NCBI GenBank assembly: GCA_002434245.1
Contig: DJJR01000072.1
Span: 1-11,439 of the forward strand
Direction: 5' to 3'
Source: Pelosinus fermentans
GTDB taxonomy: Bacteria; Bacillota; Negativicutes; DSM-13327
DNA length: 11,439 nucleotides
The notes beneath the pieces were generated by a model, which was not told the DNA's origin, did no database searches, and worked only from the letters and a program-made list of their open reading frames with translations. Each line of letters opens with the position of its first letter. Position 1 is the first letter of the stretch. The translations under genes and the position numbers were made by a program. Below are positions 1 to 6,509 of this stretch, piece by piece.

Positions 1-25
1 ATAGTAAAGTTAAAGACTTTACTAT
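1..25. repeat. Perfect 10-bp inverted repeat at the window edge
   Basis: ATAGTAAAGT at 1-10 is the exact reverse complement of ACTTTACTAT at 16-25, with a 5-base spacer. The stem may extend outside the window. It is not followed by a T run, so it does not look like an intrinsic terminator on the + strand. It probably belongs to the mobile element. Confidence 0.6.
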
Positions 26-50
26 TCAAATGGATTTTCAATCCCAGTTT

Positions 51-124
51 TAAACGGCTTTAGCCGTATTATGCGACTTCCAGTCGCTAAAGTAACCCCT
101 GTACTTCAGTGCAGGGTCGTTGAG
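51..124 (+). ncRNA. Candidate omega-RNA (TnpB guide RNA) scaffold
   Basis: In IS200/IS605 elements the TnpB guide RNA is made from the element's right end, with the guide being the flanking bases just beyond the end. The three tandem hairpins at 54-116 and the tail GTCGTTGAG have that layout. If so, the guide would be the first 16-20 bases of the activase gene after about base 124. This is inference from structure and position; neither TnpB nor the element's left end can be seen. Confidence 0.35.
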
Positions 125-3100
125 TTTGGTATCACCGGCGAGCAGGCAGAAGGAATACCTGCTTTGAAGAACTATTACCTTAATGAAGTCACGGCATTAA
201 TTGAAGGAGCTTTTGCCAGCAATGATTCTTTGCAAAGCATCATTGAGCTGGGAGCCCAAAAAGCGAAGTGTATTACAAATCTTTCAGCACAAGACCGAAC
301 ACATATCAAATTTTCCATGAACTCAAGCTGTTCTGCCGGAACGGGATCTTTTTTGGAAGAGCAAGTTTCTCGGCTGGGAATTAGTCTATATGAGTATTCC
401 GATTACACGCAAAAAGCGACAACCATACCCCGGATTGCCGGACGATGCAGTGTGTTTTCCAAAACCGATATGATTCACCATCAACAAGAAGGTGTGAAAA
501 CCGAAGATATATTATTAGGATTAGCGTACGCTCTTGTGCGAAATTTTAAAGCCAATGTGGTACAAAAAGCGATTCTTGCAAAACCGGTTATGCTCACTGG
601 AGGTGTAGTATATAACAAAGGTGTAATAAAGGCATTAAAAGAAGTCTTTGCGTTAGAAGATGAAGATATCTTGATACCAAAGCATTTTGATAAGATGAGT
701 GCGTGGGGGGCAGCTCGTCTTGCAAATGAGAAAAAGCAGGTAGTAACGTTGGAAGAGCTTAAAAGTGCTGCTGATTTTTCACATATAAAAGATGCACGAA
801 ATGATGGTTATCCCGCCTTATATCCCTTCGGTCAAAATGAGAGCATTCATAAACATGACTGCCAGCATGTGGCTAACCGTTATGAGGGATATTTGGGAAT
901 TGACATTGGCTCTACCAGTACGAACCTGGTAGTAATCGATGATGAGAAGCATGTGATTGCATACCGCTATTTGCGTACAAAAGGGAATCCTAGACAGGCT
1001 GTTCGCGAAGGAATGGATTCTTTGCAGGAACAGTTTGAGCATCGCCTTAGGATAAAAGGTATAGGTACTACGGGATCAGGGCGTTATCTCATTGGGAATG
1101 AATTAGAAGCAGCAGTCATTGTAGATGAGATTACTGCGCAAGCCAAAGGTGCGGTAGAGGCTGATCCTGAGGTGGACACTGTTTTTGAAATCGGCGGACA
1201 GGATTCTAAATATATCAGCATACAAAACGGTATGGTTGTGGATTTTGAGATGAACAAAATTTGCGCCGCAGGAACAGGATCATTTATTGAGGAACAGGCA
1301 AAAAAATTAGATATTCCTATTGAAGATTTCTCCCAGCTGGCGCTGCAAAGTGAAAACCCTTTGAATTTGGGAGATCGATGTACGGTGTTTATTGAAGGAA
1401 ATGTTGCCAAAGCCTTGGCAAGTAATGAAAGTAAGGAAGATATTGCCGCAGGACTGGCTTACTCCATTGTAAGTAACTATCTAAACCGTGTGGTGGGAAA
1501 TAGAGCCATTGGTAATATAGTGTTCTTACAGGGAGGGATTGCTCATAATCAGGCGGTGGTCAACGCATTTCGCGGGGTTCTAAAACGTAATATCATCCTG
1601 CCGAAATTCTTCAGTGTGACAGGTGCATTAGGTACTGCACTTTTGGTTAAGGAGAAGTTGATCCAAATTGCTAACAGTGTCAGCAAAGAGGCTGATCGTT
1701 CCATCCCGCGAAATGTGGAGCAAGAGATGGAAGGACTATTTCTAAAAGGTTATACCGGGGACATTGATGCTGCGAAGCTTACGATTGGTATTCCCAGAGT
1801 CTTATTCTTACACAAATTGTTTCCTATGTTTCATGAAATATTTAAAACACTAGGTTTTAATGTAGTTCTGTCCAAAGCAACCGATGAGGAAATTGTGGCT
1901 CTCAGCCAGGAGTATTCTCTGGAAGAAACCTGCTATCCTATTAAGCTGATCAATGGTCATGTAGCTTCCTTATTAAAACAAGGAGTCGATTATATTTTTC
2001 TGCCAAGTCTGTACACGATGAAGCATGATGTATCAAAATCCCGGGAAGATTATGCCTGCGTATACATGCAAACCGCCTCGCAAATTGTGTCCCATGTGAT
2101 GGACTTAGAGAAAAAAGGTGTGAAATTATTAGCTCCAGCCCTTTCCTTCAAGTTCGGCAAAGTGTACATGATGAAGACTTTACTGAGTATGGGAAAGGAA
2201 TTAGGGAAAAATAAAGGGCAGATGGTATTTGCCATTATGAAAGGCATGGCGAGGATGCAGGAATACGGTCGGGATGTGGAGGTCTTGAGCCAGGAATTGG
2301 TTAAGAGTCTTCAAGATGAGGAAAAGGCCTTTGTGATTATGACCAGAACCTATAATGTAGCGGATCCTGTACTGAATATGAAGATTCCCCAAATTTTAAG
2401 GAAGATGGGTTATAAGGTATTAAACCTGGCTAACATTCCCGCTTTTGACTATGATGTTTCAGAGGATCATCCCAATATGTATTGGCCATTTGGACAACAT
2501 ATTTTAGCCGGAGCAAAAATTGTACGGGATATGCCCAATCTGTATCCCATCTATATTACCAATCATGGATGCGGTCCAGATACGGTGCTGAGTCATTATT
2601 TCAATGCCGAAATGCAGGGGAAACCATATTTGCATATTGAGGTTGACGAACACTCATCAAGTGTCGGGGTCATTACCCGATTAGAAGCTTTCATCAATAG
2701 TTTGGATCATTATGATGCAAAAACGGCGATAGAAAAATCAGTACCTCATACCACCCTGAGTACAAAAGAAAACTTCCAGGGAAAACTGTTATTGCCAAAT
2801 CTTTATCCCTATAGTCAAGTTTTGTGTGAATGGTTGACATCCAAGGGAATTGCAGCAGATATTTTACCGCCAACCAGCCAACGGTCATTAGAAGTGGGAA
2901 AAGGATTTACCAAGTCTAAGGAATATGTATCTATGTTTTCCTTATTGGGGGACATCTTCTATTATTTGGAGAAATCTGAGGAGAAGAGAATTAAACTGTG
3001 GCTGCCCCAAAGTGAAGGCAGCGAGGTGTATGGCCAGTACGCAAGACTGGTAAATGAAAAATTAAAAGGCGCAGGCTATCAAGGGGAAGTGGTTTCTCCA

Positions 3101-3841
3101 TTTATTGAAGACTTATTGGAAAGCAAAGAGTATGGCTATGACTTTGCATTAGGGGTTATAGCGGCTGATTTGGCTCAAGCTTCTGATCCAGTCGACCGGG
3201 ACATGATTTTGCTGAAAGTGCTGGATTTAATCAGGCACGGTGGGCTGAATGAACAGAACCTGATTCAGCTTTCTCAAGATGTGTATCGAAAATTACAGAA
3301 AAAGACATATGATAAAAAGATCGTTGTTCTGGGAGAAGGGAGCGTTATATTCAATGAATATATAACGAATTCTCAATTAAAAGGTTTAGAGGAAAATCAT
3401 AAAATGATGTACCAGCCTTTATCTGAGGTTCTACTGTTTACAGGGTATGAGAGCCTTAAGAAGAGTTCTAAGAACCGGAAAGAATTCAAAGAGCAGCTGG
3501 AGAGAGTAAAGCGTGTAATGAATAATATTTCCGGTGGTTTGTCAGAATATAGTCCTTTTGATAGGAATATTGATGAGTTATTGAAAGAGGCTGATAGGAG
3601 GCTGCCCCTATATGCCGGAGGAGCGGGACGCTATCGACTTGCTAAGATCTTTCGCTGCCCAGAGCATGTGGATGGAATTTTGACAGTGAGTTCCATGTAT
3701 GAAAATACAGCTACCATACAGAAACTCTTGAGAGACAGAGATAAAGATGAGATCAAACATCCTGTACTTGACCTGACCTTTGATGGATCGAGTCATAGTA
3801 ATAATAAAGAGTTACTTGATACGTTTATGCACTATATATAA
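71..3841 (+). CDS. Acyl-CoA dehydratase activase-related protein, 5'-truncated
   Basis: Large BadF/BcrA/HgdC-type protein with two activase (ASKHA ATPase) domains and a DUF2229-type dehydratase-like region. The family uses ATP to drive low-potential electron transfer to 2-hydroxyacyl-CoA dehydratase-like [4Fe-4S] or double-cubane proteins. Domain 1 (about residues 19-220) has lost its N-terminal phosphate-binding GIDxGS segment but keeps Cys87 (CSAGTGS) and Cys126 (GRCSVF). Domain 2 (about 273-530) is complete: GIDIGSTSTN at 276-285, GIGTTGSGR, EIGGQDSK, Cys398 (CAAGTGS) and Cys437 (DRCTVF). Both cysteine pairs are 39 residues apart, as expected for the cluster shared across an activase dimer. 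DUF2229-like blocks follow from about 570 (GIPRVLF, ETCYPIK with Cys621, HGCGPD with Cys834, VDEHSSSVGVITRLEAF). The ATG at 71 lies in a hairpin of the mobile-element end and has no ribosome binding site; residues 1-18 look foreign. It is probably a disrupted gene whose start lies left of the window. Confidence 0.85.
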   Translation: MRLPVAKVTPVLQCRVVEFGITGEQAEGIPALKNYYLNEVTALIEGAFASNDSLQSIIELGAQKAKCITNLSAQDRTHIKFSMNSSCSAGTGSFLEEQVSRLGISLYEYSDYTQKATTIPRIAGRCSVFSKTDMIHHQQEGVKTEDILLGLAYALVRNFKANVVQKAILAKPVMLTGGVVYNKGVIKALKEVFALEDEDILIPKHFDKMSAWGAARLANEKKQVVTLEELKSAADFSHIKDARNDGYPALYPFGQNESIHKHDCQHVANRYEGYLGIDIGSTSTNLVVIDDEKHVIAYRYLRTKGNPRQAVREGMDSLQEQFEHRLRIKGIGTTGSGRYLIGNELEAAVIVDEITAQAKGAVEADPEVDTVFEIGGQDSKYISIQNGMVVDFEMNKICAAGTGSFIEEQAKKLDIPIEDFSQLALQSENPLNLGDRCTVFIEGNVAKALASNESKEDIAAGLAYSIVSNYLNRVVGNRAIGNIVFLQGGIAHNQAVVNAFRGVLKRNIILPKFFSVTGALGTALLVKEKLIQIANSVSKEADRSIPRNVEQEMEGLFLKGYTGDIDAAKLTIGIPRVLFLHKLFPMFHEIFKTLGFNVVLSKATDEEIVALSQEYSLEETCYPIKLINGHVASLLKQGVDYIFLPSLYTMKHDVSKSREDYACVYMQTASQIVSHVMDLEKKGVKLLAPALSFKFGKVYMMKTLLSMGKELGKNKGQMVFAIMKGMARMQEYGRDVEVLSQELVKSLQDEEKAFVIMTRTYNVADPVLNMKIPQILRKMGYKVLNLANIPAFDYDVSEDHPNMYWPFGQHILAGAKIVRDMPNLYPIYITNHGCGPDTVLSHYFNAEMQGKPYLHIEVDEHSSSVGVITRLEAFINSLDHYDAKTAIEKSVPHTTLSTKENFQGKLLLPNLYPYSQVLCEWLTSKGIAADILPPTSQRSLEVGKGFTKSKEYVSMFSLLGDIFYYLEKSEEKRIKLWLPQSEGSEVYGQYARLVNEKLKGAGYQGEVVSPFIEDLLESKEYGYDFALGVIAADLAQASDPVDRDMILLKVLDLIRHGGLNEQNLIQLSQDVYRKLQKKTYDKKIVVLGEGSVIFNEYITNSQLKGLEENHKMMYQPLSEVLLFTGYESLKKSSKNRKEFKEQLERVKRVMNNISGGLSEYSPFDRNIDELLKEADRRLPLYAGGAGRYRLAKIFRCPEHVDGILTVSSMYENTATIQKLLRDRDKDEIKHPVLDLTFDGSSHSNNKELLDTFMHYI

Positions 3842-3846
3842 GAATG

Positions 3847-3890
3847 AACATTCCCCAGAAGGTCGAATCTTTTGGGGAATGTTTTTTTCT
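3847..3890 (+). terminator. Intrinsic terminator after the activase gene
   Basis: AACATTCCCCA at 3847-3857 pairs perfectly with TGGGGAATGTT at 3873-3883, and the stem continues inward to a loop near 3863-3867. A run of seven T starts at 3882. It lies 6 bases after the activase stop codon. Confidence 0.93.
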
Positions 3891-3932
3891 ATCCTCCAAT
3901 TCTATTTGCTGTTAGCTGCCGCACAATATTCT

Positions 3933-3951
3933 TACCCTAAAACTTAGGGTA
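3933..3951. promoter_or_regulatory. Perfect inverted repeat upstream of hcp, possible operator
   Basis: TACCCTAA (3933-3940) and TTAGGGTA (3944-3951) are exact reverse complements around a 3-base centre. No T run follows, so it is not a terminator. It lies about 160 bp before the hcp start, in the only non-coding stretch between the upstream terminator and hcp. The symmetry suggests a dimeric regulator site. I cannot assign the regulator: it does not match the FNR, HcpR or NarL/NreC sites I know. Confidence 0.4.
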
Positions 3952-3967
3952 TTGGATGGTGAAAATA

Positions 3968-4062
3968 TTCATATGAGTATAAGAAAATAGTTGTAAGGAA
4001 TAATAAGGTAGTGAATATCAATCGATTGTGAAATGGTCATTGTCTCATGATCTTCATATGAA
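3968..4062 (+). promoter_or_regulatory. Repeated TTCATATGA word and weak hcp promoter
   Basis: TTCATATGA occurs at 3968-3976 and again at 4053-4061, 85 bp apart, which is about eight helical turns. The second copy is part of the palindrome TTCATATGAA (4053-4062). That palindrome covers a possible -10 box, TATGAA (4057-4062), with a weak -35 TGGTCA (4034-4039) at a 17-bp spacing. A separate palindrome, CAATCGATTG, sits at 4019-4028. The promoter match is poor and is offered only as the best candidate. Confidence 0.28.
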
Positions 4063-4106
4063 ATAAAGCAATTGCTGAACAAGTAAAATGAAAAGGAGAG
4101 ACTGAA

Positions 4107-5785
4107 ATGGACAATTCAATGTTTTGCTATCAGTGCGAGCAAACATTTGGCGGTAAAGGGTGTACGAAAAGTGGTGTTTGTGGAAAACACCCGAAATTGC
4201 AAATTTGCAAGATTTATTAATTTATCAGCTAAAAGGAATTTCTTGCTATGTGAAGCCTTTAATCGAACAAGGGAAAATAATTGATAAAGAAATTGTAAAA
4301 TTTGTAGAAAATGGTCTGTTTACAACCTTAACAAATGTTAATTTTGATGCCCAGGTACATGTGAATTTAATAAAGGAATCCCAAAAGATAAAAGAAAAGT
4401 TGAGAAATTTGGCACCAGAGGGGCAATATCCAGAAGCAGCTACTTTTAATGTGAGTGATACCAAAGAAGAAATGCTAAAAGAAGCAGTGAAAGCTGGAAT
4501 TATGTATGACCAGGATCTGGATGCTGATATCAGGTCCTTACGATCAACCGTATTATATGGATTAAAGGGTATAAGTGCTTATGGTCATCAAGCAAGATTT
4601 ATCGGATATAATAGTGATCAAGTAGATCATTTCTACTTTTTAGGATTGGAATCAACCACTAATGATCGCTTAACTCTTGAAGAGATGATACGTATGGTAA
4701 TGAGAACCGGGAACATGAGTGTAGAAGTAATGAAGGTGCTGGATGAGGCCAATACTACGAGGTACAAAAATCCTTCTCCCCATAAAGTAAATGTGAATGT
4801 GAAGAAAGGTCCATTTATCATTGTATCCGGTCATGATCTAAGGGATCTAGAGATGCTGCTTGAGCAAACAGAAGGCAAGGGCATTAACATTTATACCCAT
4901 GGTGAAATGCTGCCCGCCCATAGATATCCTGCTCTGAAAAAATATAAGCATTTAGTCGGTAACTACGGTTCTGCCTGGCAAAATCAACAAAAAGAATTTG
5001 ATGAAATACCAGGGTGTATTTTAATGACAACGAACTGTTTGATGAGACCGAGAGAAACTTATAAGGATAGAATCTTTACGACGAGTGTTGTAGGCTGGGA
5101 TGGAGTAAAATACATTGGAGCCTCTGGCGACGGTACTAAGGATTTTAGTGAAATCATCCAGAAATCACTGAAGCTGGGTGGATTTAAAGAAGAGGAAGAG
5201 AAAAAAGAGATCCTCGTTGGTTTCGGACATCATGCAACATTATCCCATGCCGAAGCCATTGTTAATGCAGTTAAAGAAGGGAAATTAAGACATTTCTTCT
5301 TAATCGGCGGCTGTGATGGGGCAAGACCAGGCAGAAGTTATTATACTGAATTTGCCCAAATGGTTCCTGAGGATTGTGTTATTCTTACGTTAGCTTGCGG
5401 TAAGTACCGATTTAACAAATTGGATTTTGGAACGGTAGCTGGCTTGCCAAGATTACTCGATATCGGACAATGTAATGATGCCTATTCAGCAGTTCGAATC
5501 GCTACGGCATTGGCTGATGCTTTTGATACCGATGTCAATTCTCTGCCCCTTTCCATTATACTTTCCTGGTATGAGCAAAAAGCAGTTGCTGACTTATTAG
5601 CATTATTATCACTAGGAATCAATGGAATGTACTTAGGGCCTAGTTTACCAGCCTTTATATCCCCTAATGTGCTGCAATACCTAGTGGAAACCTTTGCTAT
5701 AAAACCAATCAGTACACCTGAGGATGATTTAAAAAGTGCCCTTAAACAAACCAATTTAGAGTATGCTGGAGCAACTCTTGCTTAA
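4107..5785 (+). CDS. hcp: Hybrid cluster protein (hydroxylamine/NO reductase), frameshifted near its start
   Basis: Cytoplasmic hybrid cluster protein (prismane protein), a class I Hcp that reduces NO or hydroxylamine in nitrosative stress. Translation starts at ATG 4107, 8 bases after AAAGGAG. The first frame gives MFCYQCEQT and cysteines in a CX2CX8CX5C pattern (Cys7, 10, 19, 25), the N-terminal [4Fe-4S] motif. That frame runs to a stop at 4218-4220. From about 4187 the homology continues in another frame as [17 protein letters not shown] and runs to 5785. All expected hybrid-cluster ligands are visible there: SGHD, THGEM, TTNC, GGCDGA, ACGKYRF, GQCND and WYEQKA (Glu and Lys). Restoring one A in the run at 4184-4187 joins the two parts into a normal-length protein of about 560 residues. 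The break is either a real mutation or a sequencing error. A GTG start at 4160 would lack the cysteine motif and is not native. Confidence 0.92.
4184..4187 (+). other. hcp: Frameshift site in hcp (one A missing)
   Basis: The coding frame reads TGT GGA AAA CAC and then runs out of homology. With one more A it would read TGT GGA AAA ACA CCC GAA, giving CGKTPE as in normal Hcp. The indel is in a run of four A, a common place for sequencing error and for slippage mutations. Confidence 0.85.
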
Positions 5786-5791
5786 ATGCTT

Positions 5792-5821
5792 AAAACCCGC
5801 ACAAATATTGCGGTTTTTTTG
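5792..5821 (+). terminator. Intrinsic terminator after hcp
   Basis: CCGCA (5797-5801) pairs with TGCGG (5809-5813) around a 7-base loop. Flanking A and T runs lengthen the stem past one bulged C, and seven T follow. It lies 6 bases after the hcp stop. Confidence 0.85.
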
Positions 5822-5865
5822 TTTCAAATAAAAGAAGATAAATGCGTAAAGTCGTGATAGAATTG

Positions 5866-5888
5866 TCATAATGCCGGATTCATTATGA
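5866..5888. promoter_or_regulatory. 8-bp inverted repeat upstream of the small gene, possible operator
   Basis: TCATAATG (5866-5873) and CATTATGA (5881-5888) are exact reverse complements separated by 7 bases. The repeat starts inside a TTGTCA (-35-like, 5863-5868) and ends 22 bases before the start codon at 5911, where a repressor site would be expected. No good -10 box at 17 bp is visible, so the promoter itself is uncertain. Confidence 0.4.
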
Positions 5889-5910
5889 ATAAGAAAGTAG
5901 GAATAATAGG

Positions 5911-6222
5911 ATGCAATTTGCGATAGCAGAAAAATTTCACGAGAAGTATCTAGAAGATGTAACTATGGAAATTAGCCAGGATAGTCTATGGAGAAAGAGG
6001 CTTTTTGAAGGGCAATATCATGAGCAGTTTTTGGCATCATATAAGGAATTAGATGAACTTCCTTGCCAGCTATGGACTATCTTCTCCCAATACGGTTTAG
6101 AATTTTTGGTTTCAAAAGTTCAATCCTGTCCTGAAACATTTGATGAAGACTTAATCATCTTCAAATTTGAAGCAAAGGGATTTTCACATCTAGTGCGTTA
6201 TTCAGGCAATATAGATACTTGA
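5911..6222 (+). CDS. Hypothetical protein of 103 residues
   Basis: I do not recognise this protein. It is soluble-looking, with no signal peptide or membrane segment. It is rich in Glu, Phe and Leu, and has two cysteines (near residues 52 and 73) that form no metal motif. A start at ATG 5911 is supported by GTAGGA about 8 bases upstream, and the composition resembles neighbouring coding DNA. It stands alone: the hcp terminator lies upstream, an inverted repeat sits at 5866-5888, and the gene downstream has its own promoter. It could be a small regulatory or stress protein, but nothing in the sequence shows a function. That it is a real gene is likely, not certain. Confidence 0.6.
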   Translation: MQFAIAEKFHEKYLEDVTMEISQDSLWRKRLFEGQYHEQFLASYKELDELPCQLWTIFSQYGLEFLVSKVQSCPETFDEDLIIFKFEAKGFSHLVRYSGNIDT

Positions 6223-6260
6223 AAAAGAGTATAAATTTGCTAATATTTGATGATCTTCAA

Positions 6261-6289
6261 TTGACTTCATTGGCTTATAGGATCATAAT
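6261..6289 (+). promoter_or_regulatory. Sigma-A-type promoter ahead of the sigma-54 activator gene
   Basis: TTGACT (6261-6266) and CATAAT (6284-6289) are each one base from consensus and are separated by exactly 17 bp. The expected transcript start is near 6296, giving a leader of about 215 bases before the activator gene. Confidence 0.65.
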
Positions 6290-6295
6290 AATTTT

Positions 6296-6470
6296 ATATA
6301 CTATTAGTTCTACCATGCCAATTGTCACGGTATTTAACTTGCAAAGCATATTCTAATCGTTACAGCTAGCTTCTATAATTTCTCGATTATCTTCAGATAG
6401 AGTATTGCAGTTCTTTATCATAAGGTTATAAATACGCCCGGCATGTAGACAGACGTTTACATGCTTTTTT
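6296..6470 (+). ncRNA. Candidate attenuator leader RNA
   Basis: This gene-free stretch lies between the promoter at 6261-6289 and the activator start, and ends in an intrinsic terminator. Near its 5' end, TCTACCATGCC (6309-6319) can pair with GGCATGTAGA (6440-6449) through ten base pairs and one bulged C. Bases 6440-6449 include most of the 5' arm of the terminator, so the two pairings exclude each other. The upstream strand can also fold locally: TACCATG (6311-6317) with CACGGTA (6326-6332), one mismatch. Terminator, antiterminator and anti-antiterminator are thus all drawable. It matches no riboswitch class I know, and no leader peptide with a ribosome site is evident. It could also be a short stand-alone RNA of about 175 bases. 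Confidence 0.4.
6441..6470 (+). terminator. Intrinsic terminator upstream of the sigma-54 activator gene
   Basis: GCATGTAGAC (6441-6450) pairs with GTTTACATGC (6455-6464), ten pairs with one G-T, around a 4-base loop. Six T follow at 6465-6470. It lies 40 bases before the activator start, so it can end the transcript of the small gene at 5911 or act as an attenuator. Confidence 0.85.
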
Positions 6471-6509
6471 GCATGAGTAGAAATATTTTTTCCATAGGTT
6501 GGGGGCTTT

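Larger units (their letters stand above)
1..124 (+). mobile_element. Right-end remnant of an IS200/IS605-type element
   Basis: Four hairpins stand in a row: 1-10/16-25, 54-59/62-67, 73-78/82-87 (GCGACT-TCC-AGTCGC) and 97-104/109-116 (CCCTGTAC/GTGCAGGG with one G-T pair). Closely spaced hairpins followed by GTCGTTGAG resemble, from memory, the right ends of IS200/IS605-family elements that carry tnpB. The homology of the downstream protein to its family begins abruptly at about base 122-128, which fits an insertion junction there. No tnpA or tnpB coding sequence is in the window; it would lie to the left. The exact boundary (between about 117 and 128) cannot be fixed without an uninterrupted relative. 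It could instead be an unrelated structured repeat. Confidence 0.5.

Noticed and set aside
818..1410. Antisense open frames within the activase gene
   Set aside because: They are opposite conserved ATPase motifs, lack ribosome sites and have shadow-like composition. The same holds for the other antisense frames in the window.
3933..3951. NarL/NreC-type site
   Set aside because: The half-sites start with TACCC but differ later, and the spacing is 5 rather than 2 between heptamers.
4184..4187. Programmed -1 frameshift in hcp
   Set aside because: The site is not a canonical slippery heptamer, no stimulating structure is obvious, and Hcp is not known to need frameshifting; a plain indel is simpler.
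4160..4230. GTG start at 4160 for the hybrid cluster protein
   Set aside because: It has no ribosome site at the right distance and lies inside the cysteine motif coded in the other frame; the native start is ATG 4107.
6315..6356. 13-codon frame in the leader of the sigma-54 activator gene
   Set aside because: No ribosome binding site precedes it, so it gives no support for a leader-peptide attenuator.
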